From Pseudomonadota bacterium (GTDB taxonomy: Bacteria > Desulfobacterota > WTBG01 > CAIYCZ01), in assembly GCA_026388865.1 (NCBI GenBank), contig JAPLIX010000465.1, forward strand, positions 958 through 7,498: 6,541 nt of DNA. The letters are read 5' to 3'. The notes beneath the pieces were generated by a model. The model saw nothing but the letters and a program-made list of their open reading frames with translations. It made no database searches and had not been told where the DNA came from. Of this stretch, positions 1-5,504 are shown in pieces. How positions within the stretch are numbered: the first letter of the stretch is position 1; every line of letters begins with the position of its first letter. The position numbers and the translations under genes were made by a program.

Positions 1-407
1 ATCCCATAGAGACGTATCTTGCGGTTAATCGTGTGGAGAACCTCGCCCCCGGCCTGTACCATTTTAATATAACAAAGTATTCTCTTGAACTCCTGAAGGA
101 AGGCGATGAATCACCTGCGCTGTGCCGGGCCGGGCTTGGACAGACCATGGTTATGGAAAGCGCGGCCATCTTCATCTGGACCGCAATGGTCGCGCGCTCC
201 AAGTGGAAGTACCGGGAGCGGGCATACCGCTACATCTATATGGATGCGGGACATATTGGCGAGAACCTGTACCTGGCGGCTGTGGCACTGAACCTGGGGT
301 GCTGCACGATAGGCGCTTTTTATGATGATGAGGTGAATGCCATTATCGGTGTTGACGGGGTCAATGAGACCGCGGTATATATGGGGGCAGTTGGCCGGTG
401 TGACTGA
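1..407 (+). CDS. SagB-type nitroreductase-family dehydrogenase (5'-truncated by window edge)
   Basis: This is the C-terminal part of an FMN-dependent nitroreductase-fold oxidoreductase of the SagB/ThcOx group. The frame is open from base 3 to the left edge (residues read PIETYLAVNRVENLAPGLYH), so the GTG at 33 is internal and the true start lies outside. About 134 residues are visible. Family hallmarks are the PGLYHF entry motif, then GLGQTMVMESAAIFIWTA, a YRYIYMDAGHIGENLYLAA helix and the LGCCTIGAFYDDEVN segment before the terminal VYMGAVG strand. Family knowledge: SagB-type enzymes bind FMN as dimers; some oxidise azolines in thiazole/oxazole peptide biosynthesis, but many stand alone with unknown substrates. 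No YcaO cyclodehydratase or precursor peptide is visible here, so a peptide-modifying role is not supported. The gene ends 199 bp before rubrerythrin, which has its own probable promoter. The family call is firm; the substrate is unknown. Confidence 0.85.
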   Translation, partial: PIETYLAVNRVENLAPGLYHFNITKYSLELLKEGDESPALCRAGLGQTMVMESAAIFIWTAMVARSKWKYRERAYRYIYMDAGHIGENLYLAAVALNLGCCTIGAFYDDEVNAIIGVDGVNETAVYMGAVGRCD

Positions 408-470
408 ACAATGAGAACCGTAACCGGCAACAAAGATTGCCAATGTATTCTAAAAAACATACTATACAAA

Positions 471-533
471 TCTGGAACTCATAAAATCAGTCGATTTATT
501 GTTTTTTCTCCTCGTGAGTTCCTGAGTTCCGGA
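471..533. repeat. Three copies of TGAGTTCC (one inverted, two in tandem) upstream of rubrerythrin
   Basis: The octamer TGAGTTCC occurs twice back to back at 515-522 and 523-530. Its reverse complement GGAACTCA lies at 474-481. The outer arms extend: TCTGGAACTCA (471-481) pairs with TGAGTTCCGGA (523-533) over 11 positions with one G-T wobble. The left arm could pair with either right-hand copy, giving two mutually exclusive hairpins with loops of about 33 or 41 nt. The last copy ends just before a candidate -35 box. This could be an activator or repressor site array, or an RNA structure at the end of the nitroreductase transcript. The arrangement is seen directly; any function is inference. 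Confidence 0.6.
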
Positions 534-561
534 TTGAATAAATGAATGTACATTATATGCT
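534..561 (+). promoter_or_regulatory. Candidate sigma70-type promoter for rubrerythrin
   Basis: TTGAAT (534-539, four of six matches to TTGACA) is followed after 16 bp by TATGCT (556-561, four of six to TATAAT). Transcription would start near 568, leaving a leader of roughly 39 nt before the rubrerythrin ATG. The matches are modest and the region is AT-rich, so other hexamer pairs are possible. The placement, directly after the repeat array and around a palindrome, makes this pair the most attractive choice. Confidence 0.35.
545..554. promoter_or_regulatory. 10-bp perfect palindrome AATGTACATT, possible operator
   Basis: AATGTACATT is a perfect inverted repeat located between the candidate -35 and -10 boxes of the rubrerythrin promoter, the classic position for a repressor that blocks RNA polymerase. 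Rubrerythrin genes are often controlled by peroxide or iron regulators of the Fur/PerR family, but this site does not match the usual PerR or Fur box, so no regulator is assigned. Confidence 0.35.
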
Positions 562-593
562 GTGTTTTCTGTTTTAAATTAGCAATCATTAAA

Positions 594-600
594 AAGGAGG
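594..600 (+). promoter_or_regulatory. Strong Shine-Dalgarno site of rubrerythrin
   Basis: AAGGAGG is a near-perfect match to the anti-Shine-Dalgarno sequence, spaced 6 nt from the ATG at 607. It fixes the start codon and suggests high translation, as expected for an abundant stress protein. Confidence 0.85.
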
Positions 601-606
601 AAGATA

Positions 607-1110
607 ATGGCTGATACAATAAAAAATTTAGAGGCGGCATTTGCCGGAGAATCCCAGGCAAACCGGAAATATCTTGCTTTTGCCAAGAAGGCTGATGCGG
701 AAGGCCAGCAGGGTATTGCGCGGCTTTTCAGGGCAGCAGCAGCTGCAGAGACCGTGCACGCGCACAACCATTTCAACGTGCTCAAGGGAGTCAGCACCAC
801 CCTGGACAATCTCAAGGCAGCCTATGATGGCGAGCACCATGAGTTTACCGCAATGTATCCGGAATTTTTAGAGATTGCCAAAAAGGAAAACAACCGGGAA
901 GCACTACAGTCCTTTTACTGGGCCAATGAAGTTGAAAAGGTGCACGGCGCGCTTTACCAGAAGGCGGTAGACAGCTTACAAGCCGGTAAAGACATTGCGG
1001 CGAAGGCCTTTTATGTCTGCGACCGCTGCGGCTATACCATTGAAGACGGCGCTCCGGATACCTGCCCGGTGTGCGGCGCAGGGAAAGAGCTGTTTAAGAA
1101 GATTGATTAA
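607..1110 (+). CDS. rbr: Rubrerythrin (non-haem di-iron peroxidase with C-terminal rubredoxin domain)
   Basis: This cytoplasmic protein of 167 residues reduces hydrogen peroxide to water at a di-iron centre, fed by electrons through its own rubredoxin-like iron site. Residues 1-130 form the ferritin-like four-helix domain. The di-iron ligands can be matched to the family: E15, the E48-x2-H51 pair, the E76-x2-E79 pair and the E110-x2-H113 pair. Residues 136-167 form the rubredoxin-like domain, with C138-x2-C141 and C153-x2-C156 binding one iron. All expected ligands are present, so the protein should be active. The length matches the compact rubrerythrins of about 165-170 residues found in anaerobic bacteria and archaea, shorter than the 191-residue Desulfovibrio form. 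The start is fixed by the ideal ribosome binding site. The gene appears monocistronic: it has its own upstream regulatory region and converges with hldC 23 bp downstream. No clear terminator is visible in that short gap. Confidence 0.97.
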   Translation: MADTIKNLEAAFAGESQANRKYLAFAKKADAEGQQGIARLFRAAAAAETVHAHNHFNVLKGVSTTLDNLKAAYDGEHHEFTAMYPEFLEIAKKENNREALQSFYWANEVEKVHGALYQKAVDSLQAGKDIAAKAFYVCDRCGYTIEDGAPDTCPVCGAGKELFKKID

Positions 1111-1133
1111 GGCGGCGGCAGCAGATTCTTTGC

Positions 1134-1616
1134 TCAGGACAGAGATTCACGGATGCGGCTGATGATGCTGCTCGATGAATGGTCCTTGGCATCACCGACG
1201 ATGGCAATTTTGCCGCCATAGGAAAGTACCGTTTCTCGCTCAGGAACAGACTCTTTAGTGTAGTCTGTCCCTTTTGCGTGAATATGGGGCTTTAACTTCA
1301 GAAGCAGGCTGTCAACGGTTGGCTCGGAAAAAATGGTGAGCACATCCACGCACTCAAGGGCGGCAAGCACCTCAAGGCGCTCATTCTCAGGAATTAAGGG
1401 ATAATTAATGCCCTTAATCTGGCGCAGTGACGCGTCGCTGTTAACAGCAACCACCAGCACATCTCCCAATTGCTTTGCATCCTGAAGGCTGCGGATATGC
1501 CCGACATGCAGTATATTAAACCCGCCATTGGTGAAGACAATTTTTTTGTGCTGCTTTTTAAGATTATCAACATGCTGTTGCAGCAGGGTTACGTCTTTAA
1601 ATAATTTTCCGGCCAT
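1134..1616 (-). CDS. hldC: D-glycero-beta-D-manno-heptose 1-phosphate adenylyltransferase (HldC / RfaE2-type, stand-alone)
   Basis: This enzyme transfers AMP from ATP to heptose 1-phosphate, giving ADP-D-glycero-beta-D-manno-heptose, the activated sugar for the LPS inner core. At 160 residues it matches a single cytidylyltransferase-like Rossmann domain and the C-terminal half of bifunctional E. coli HldE. Visible motifs are FTNGGFNILHVGH (residues 28-40) with the nucleotide-binding HxGH at 37-40, AVNSD at 57-61, PENERLEVL at 76-84 and AKGTDYT at 114-120, ending with HSSSSIISRI. One oddity is that the usual TNGCFD reads TNGGFN, so the Cys and Asp before HxGH are replaced by Gly32 and Asn34; HxGH itself is intact. 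It is the last gene of the operon, 27 bp after hldA. The ATG at 1616 is preceded by AGGAG (1627-1631) at a slightly long 10-nt spacing. The family is certain; heptose specificity rests largely on the adjacent kinase. Confidence 0.93.
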   Translation of the reverse strand: MAGKLFKDVTLLQQHVDNLKKQHKKIVFTNGGFNILHVGHIRSLQDAKQLGDVLVVAVNSDASLRQIKGINYPLIPENERLEVLAALECVDVLTIFSEPTVDSLLLKLKPHIHAKGTDYTKESVPERETVLSYGGKIAIVGDAKDHSSSSIISRIRESLS

Positions 1617-1643
1617 TGCAGATGCTCTCCTCGATACAGGCCA

Positions 1644-2639
1644 TTACTTTTTTACCGGGCCCGCCGGCATCGCGCTGTTCAGCTCATCAGGGGTGAGCGT
1701 TGCCGTGCCCCGCTTCATAACGACAACGCTGGCACCAGCGTTTGACAGGTGCGCGGCTTCGAGAAAAGTCGCCCCGGCACCCAGCGCCAGTCCCATGATT
1801 GACGCTACGGTATCGCCGGCGCCGGTGACATCGGTGATCTCATCACTGCCGCAGATGGGGATATGGACCGGCTTTCTGCCTCGTTCAAACAGCGTCATCC
1901 CTTCGTTGCCCTGCGTGATAAGAACCGCTTTCGTGCCCAGGTTCTTCAGTAGTTTATTCCCTGCAGCGTTCAGCGTTTTTCTGTCCTTTATTTCAATGCC
2001 GGCGAGTTCTTCCGCCTCTGACTGATTGGGCGTCACTATGGTCACGCCCTTAAAATCGCGCATGCGATAGCGTGAATCCGCCACCACCGTCCTGGTGCGG
2101 GCAAACCCCCTGATAAAAGCGAGTATCTTCCCAGTAACAAAACCGTAGCCGTAATCAGACACAATCAGGGCATCAAGCTGCGGCGCAAGCCCGGCAAGAT
2201 ACGCGAGAAGTTTCCGTTCCTCGTCTGCGGAAAGCTGGCAGCGGGGCTCCTTGTCAATGCGGATGACCTGCTGTTTGGAGGTGTGGTCATCTCCTGCCAT
2301 GATACGCGTTTTGGTAATCGTCTCGGTGGCGCTGCTCAGCAGCAGCCCTGCGGTCGACGGGCAATGGTCTGAAAAATAGTTAAATACTTCCACGCCAGCA
2401 TCATCATTACCAAATATGCCCATAGGGTAAACCCGTACGCCGAGCTGGATGAGATTGTTCACCGTATTTGCCGCACCGCCGGGAATAACTTTCTGGTAAT
2501 CGTGCCTGATGACGATAACCGGCGCTTCCCGCGAAAGACGGTACGGCTTGCCGTATATGTAGACATCAGCCGCCATATCGCCAATCACGCCGACGCGCGT
2601 TTTAGAAAAACGTTTAATAATTTCATTGAATCGTTTCAT
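1644..2639 (-). CDS. hldA: D-glycero-beta-D-manno-heptose-7-phosphate kinase (HldA / RfaE1-type, PfkB family)
   Basis: This kinase phosphorylates D-glycero-D-manno-heptose 7-phosphate at C1 using ATP, the second step of ADP-heptose synthesis. The 331-residue protein is a complete PfkB/ribokinase-fold enzyme matching the N-terminal half of bifunctional HldE. Motifs in order are the RLSREAPVIV substrate-lid segment (residues 34-43), the PfkB signature PGGAANTVNNL (53-63), SDYGYG (161-166), VTPNQSEAEEL (202-212) and the second signature DVTGAGDTVAS (270-280), with D276 as the expected catalytic base and anion hole in GAGD. The LSREAP motif separates RfaE1-type kinases from other sugar kinases. 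The gene lies 52 bp after waaF and 27 bp before hldC, consistent with one transcript. The ATG at 2639 has an AAAGG ribosome binding site (2645-2649) five bases upstream. GmhA, GmhB and HldD, needed for the full pathway, are not in the window. Confidence 0.94.
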   Translation of the reverse strand: MKRFNEIIKRFSKTRVGVIGDMAADVYIYGKPYRLSREAPVIVIRHDYQKVIPGGAANTVNNLIQLGVRVYPMGIFGNDDAGVEVFNYFSDHCPSTAGLLLSSATETITKTRIMAGDDHTSKQQVIRIDKEPRCQLSADEERKLLAYLAGLAPQLDALIVSDYGYGFVTGKILAFIRGFARTRTVVADSRYRMRDFKGVTIVTPNQSEAEELAGIEIKDRKTLNAAGNKLLKNLGTKAVLITQGNEGMTLFERGRKPVHIPICGSDEITDVTGAGDTVASIMGLALGAGATFLEAAHLSNAGASVVVMKRGTATLTPDELNSAMPAGPVKK

Positions 2640-2691
2640 AAAAACCTTTAAGGGGTCGAGGATTCAAGGGTATCAGAATTAAACGTGCTTA

Positions 2692-3759
2692 TTAACTCTG
2701 TCCTTTGAGTTTATACTTTTCTATCATTTCACGAGCGGCTGTCAAGACTTTCTGTGGCGTAATCAGCGTCATGCAGCAGTGATCGGTTGGACACGTTTTA
2801 AGGTGGCATGGCGCGCAGTCTGCATTCCCTCGAAGAATGACGGTTTTATCGAGCCCGTAATCAGTGTAGCGTGGATCGGTGGGCCCCATCAGGACGATAA
2901 CCGGCTTGTTGAAGGCAACTCCAAAATGACGGGGGCCGGTATCATTAGTTACCAGCAGGGAACAGCGGCGGACAAGGGCCATCAGCCGGTCAAGGGGGAG
3001 TATCCCGCGGCCCATATCAACAGGTGGTTGCTTCATATTATTTCTGATACTTTGAGCGATATCCGCTTCACCGGGGCCAGGCACTATGAAAACGCGCGCT
3101 CTGTATTCACTGATAAGCGCGTCAGCCACCTCCGCGAAAGAGCTGTCCTTCCAGCACTTGGAAGAGCCAAAGGTTGCACCCGGTATAATAACGACAGTAA
3201 AATCATCATCTGCAATGCCCTGCTGCGCAAAAAAATTATTCACCCACTTCTCTGCTGAAGCTGAGGTCTTCAGTTCAACACGGCTGTCAGCAGCAGAGCA
3301 GCCGAGATTTTTTACCAGCTCCAGATACAGCCTGACCATGTTTACCGGTACTATTTTCCCCTGCTCTGTGAACGGCGCAACCTTTCGGGTAAGCATCCAG
3401 CCACGGGCATTCCGGTTGTAACCCACCCGTTCGGGAATCGCTGCTAAATAAAATACCAGCCCGGAGCTGAAGGAATGGGGCATGAGGATGCCCAGGTCGA
3501 ACCGCTGTTTCCTTAGATGACTTATAAAAGAGATATAATTTATTAAGCCCCGGTCCCGTCCCTTGGGCTCATACTCGATAATCTCATCAACGAAGGGGAG
3601 GTGTTCTAGCACAGCCCTGAGAGCGGGCTTTACCATAACGCTGATATGCGCGCTGGTAAAGTGCTGCCGCAAGCTGCGCAGGGCCGGCGTGCACATCACC
3701 AGATCGCCCACCCAGTTCGGGCACCTGACTGCTATTTTCTGTGGCTGCGTCTCACGCAT
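2692..3759 (-). CDS. waaF: Lipopolysaccharide heptosyltransferase II-like protein (glycosyltransferase family 9)
   Basis: This is a peripheral inner-membrane enzyme of the GT-B fold that transfers heptose from ADP-heptose to the LPS inner core. The start chosen is the ATG at 3757-3759, giving 355 residues, because the family motif VRCPNWVGDLVMCTPALR then begins at residue 11. The frame is open farther upstream to 3966, but those extra 69 residues are Arg-rich shadow sequence of the preceding gene. Motifs are the N-terminal NWVGD with D19, the nucleotide-binding IIPGATFGSSKCW (191-203) and TNDTGPRHFGVAF (271-283), and MGPTDPRYTDYGL (291-303). A cysteine-rich segment follows (C315, C318, C323, C328, C329), recurring in WaaF-like proteins outside Enterobacteria. 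The start overlaps the radical SAM stop by 8 bp (3752-3759), suggesting translational coupling; the upstream GGAAAG is only a weak ribosome binding site. GT9 membership is certain; WaaF rather than another heptosyltransferase rests on motif resemblance and operon context. Confidence 0.88.
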   Translation of the reverse strand: MRETQPQKIAVRCPNWVGDLVMCTPALRSLRQHFTSAHISVMVKPALRAVLEHLPFVDEIIEYEPKGRDRGLINYISFISHLRKQRFDLGILMPHSFSSGLVFYLAAIPERVGYNRNARGWMLTRKVAPFTEQGKIVPVNMVRLYLELVKNLGCSAADSRVELKTSASAEKWVNNFFAQQGIADDDFTVVIIPGATFGSSKCWKDSSFAEVADALISEYRARVFIVPGPGEADIAQSIRNNMKQPPVDMGRGILPLDRLMALVRRCSLLVTNDTGPRHFGVAFNKPVIVLMGPTDPRYTDYGLDKTVILRGNADCAPCHLKTCPTDHCCMTLITPQKVLTAAREMIEKYKLKGQS

Positions 3760-5266
3760 CTTCTTTCCAGTCGCTGTGTACTGCCATGAATGGATTGAAG
3801 CGAATTGCATAATGCTCAAGCCCGGCCGCAGAAAGCCGCGCTGAAGTCTCCTGATCAATAGTGAGGATGCTATCCTGCTCAGAGGCCCACGATTCCGCGG
3901 AAAGCTCCTCCATCTTCTGTAGCATGTTCCGGTATTCCTGCGCCGCGGGAAAGCGCGCGCGTGCATTTACCTGCCAGGGAAATATTTTCTGCAGCTTCTG
4001 AATCCAGAGGTTCTGCTCCGGGCCAAAGTTCAGGCATGACTCCTCGGTGAAATTGTTGAGGCTCACCATCCGGTTGAAATCAATAAACCCGCCCTGCCGG
4101 CTTATTTCATAGGCGGATGTGTGGGGAAACGGGAAAAAGATTGCCCAGCGGAAGCGGCCGGGCTGGATGTCTGCGAGAAGCTGCATGGTCTCCATGATAT
4201 CTTCCCTGGTCTCATAAGGAAGTCCGAACATGACAAACGCTGAAGTGTGCAGGCCTGCGCCATGTGCCGTGGCGAATGCCTTACGGATGGTATCGTTTGA
4301 CATGGCGCGGTTCATGACCTTTTTCCTGATACGTTCGCTGCCGCTTTCAATGCCGAACTTTATAATCCTGCAGCCCGCCTTCTTCAGGCAGCGGGCTATC
4401 TCCGGGGTAAATACCTGCACATGCGCGTTGGCAACAAACGGCAGAGATGTTACGTTCCGGTATGCAGCACAGAATTCTTTTACATAATACTCGTCAAAGG
4501 TAAAAAGATCGTCATCAAAGATGTACATGCGGATATTGCGGTAATGCTTCTGCAGGCAGACAATCTCGGTGATGACATCCTTCACCGGGTGGTGGCGGAT
4601 GTAGTTAAGCTGCGCGGCAGGCACCTGCAAATCCGTTGTATAGCGCTCAACGATCTGGTGGTTGAAGCAGTAGGTACACCTGAAGGGGCAGCCGCGCGAC
4701 GCCATGATGCCCACCCAGCCGTCTTTTGCATCAATCATCTTCTGGAAATCAAAGATCGCGTAATCCTTAGCAGGCAGCGTCTCAAGAGCAGGGAAGGGGC
4801 TCACCGGGTTTTTTATGATAGCAGCACCTTTTCTCTGCCAGGTATTCGGCGTGGAGGACGGATCCTGCTTGATTGAGAGTGCTCTGACATACTCCCGCAG
4901 GGCGTATTCACTTTCACCGATAAAGACAGCATCAAAAAGACCGGTTTCCATGACCTCTTCAGGTGCCATGGTCACATGGATTCCGCCGCAGACAAGCGGT
5001 ATCTGAAAATGCTTTTTAATCTCTGCTGCGATCTTCAGCGCGTACTGGAACTGGTTAGTGACTGCGGAAAAAGCTATGAGGTCAGGATTGAAGGCCCTGA
5101 TATCATTCATGATCCTCGGCACATCAAGCGGATAGCCCAGCTTTTCGTTAATATTGAGAAGTGCTGTGTTATGGCCATCCTGCTTGAGCACTGCGGAAAG
5201 AAACGCAACGCCATAGTTGAATCCTATCTGGGCATAAAGATTGGGATATATGAAAAGAATCTTCAT
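3752..5266 (-). CDS. B12-binding-domain radical SAM protein of unknown substrate
   Basis: This is a 504-residue iron-sulfur enzyme of the cobalamin-dependent radical SAM superfamily (BchE/HpnJ-like architecture). Residues 1-130 resemble a Rossmann-fold B12-binding domain: MKILFIYPN start, YGVAFLSAVLKQDGH, NPDLIAFSAVTNQ, PLVCGGIHVTMAPEEVM and FDAVFIGESEYAL. No DxHxxG cobalt-ligand motif is seen, which is common in this subgroup. Residues 185-400 are the radical SAM barrel, with cluster cysteines C193-x3-C197-x2-C200 (SRGCPFRCTYC), the IFDDDLFTFDEYY strand, KFGIESGSERIRKKVMNR and MFGLPYETREDI. The last 100 residues match no motif I recognise. Family members perform methylations, ring formation or C-C bond formation; the substrate here cannot be read from sequence. 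It leads the heptose/LPS operon and overlaps waaF by 8 bp, so an envelope-related reaction is inferred. The ATG at 5266 fits the family N-terminus but lacks a Shine-Dalgarno sequence. Confidence 0.92.
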   Translation of the reverse strand: MKILFIYPNLYAQIGFNYGVAFLSAVLKQDGHNTALLNINEKLGYPLDVPRIMNDIRAFNPDLIAFSAVTNQFQYALKIAAEIKKHFQIPLVCGGIHVTMAPEEVMETGLFDAVFIGESEYALREYVRALSIKQDPSSTPNTWQRKGAAIIKNPVSPFPALETLPAKDYAIFDFQKMIDAKDGWVGIMASRGCPFRCTYCFNHQIVERYTTDLQVPAAQLNYIRHHPVKDVITEIVCLQKHYRNIRMYIFDDDLFTFDEYYVKEFCAAYRNVTSLPFVANAHVQVFTPEIARCLKKAGCRIIKFGIESGSERIRKKVMNRAMSNDTIRKAFATAHGAGLHTSAFVMFGLPYETREDIMETMQLLADIQPGRFRWAIFFPFPHTSAYEISRQGGFIDFNRMVSLNNFTEESCLNFGPEQNLWIQKLQKIFPWQVNARARFPAAQEYRNMLQKMEELSAESWASEQDSILTIDQETSARLSAAGLEHYAIRFNPFMAVHSDWKEDA

Positions 5267-5504
5267 AATAAATATAATTAACCATCCGTATTGATTGAAA
5301 AAGAATCTAAAAATATGTTGTCACAATCAACACGAATAGACAAGATAAATGTGCCTTGACTCGTGCCTGTTACAAAAGCCGAAAACAGCTTTGCAGCGCA
5401 TTAATAGAGGGGGAAATCGGACTGGTTAAGCTGCAATACGTTCCAGATAAAGAGAGTATTATGACGGGGAAAAGCAGACTCTTGGTTATGCACGAAAGGC
5501 AATG
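5267..5504. other. 238-bp intergenic region, probable promoter of the radical SAM-heptose operon
   Basis: This stretch separates the histidine kinase stop from the radical SAM start; both genes are on the minus strand. The half nearest the radical SAM gene is AT-rich. On the minus strand it contains TTGATT (5330-5325) followed after 15 bp by TAGATT (5309-5304), a weak promoter-like pair, and a TATATT (5276-5271) very close to the ATG. The half next to the kinase has no convincing terminator: the only hairpin seen (AAAGC 5375-5379 with GCTTT 5388-5392) is weak and not followed by a T-run on the minus strand. No RNA gene or convincing small protein is recognisable. Confidence 0.4.
5291..5332. 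repeat. Nested inverted repeats upstream of the radical SAM operon
   Basis: TTGATTG (5291-5297) is the exact reverse complement of CAATCAA (5324-5330), so a 7-bp inverted pair brackets the candidate -10 region. Overlapping the right arm are a smaller dyad TGTTG (5316-5320) / CAACA (5328-5332) and the near-palindrome TTGTCACAA (5318-5326). They could be operator half-sites for the operon, but short AT-rich dyads also arise by chance. Confidence 0.35.

Noticed and set aside
484..507. Possible rho-independent terminator after the nitroreductase: AAATC-AGTC-GATTT then a T-rich run
   Set aside because: The stem is five mostly A-T pairs, too weak to call; it may simply be AT-rich leader sequence.
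411..545. A 44-codon ATG open frame just after the nitroreductase stop
   Set aside because: It has no ribosome binding site and no recognisable sequence, and it runs through the repeat array and into the promoter/palindrome region, so it is most likely chance.
1111..1133. Bidirectional terminator between the convergent rbr and hldC genes
   Set aside because: The 23-bp gap is GC-rich but contains no convincing inverted repeat with flanking T-runs.
2331..2343. Perfect 13-bp dyad GCTGCT-C-AGCAGC inside hldA
   Set aside because: It falls in codons for a Leu-Leu-Leu-Ser-Ser run and is explained by codon use.
3760..3966. A 69-codon upstream extension of the waaF frame starting at 3966
   Set aside because: It lies wholly inside the radical SAM gene, is Arg/Ser-rich without family similarity, and would put the conserved NWVGD motif far from the N-terminus.
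5374..5393. Possible terminator hairpin AAAGC/GCTTT downstream of the histidine kinase
   Set aside because: The stem is only about five pairs, the loop is eight nt, and no T-run follows on the minus strand.
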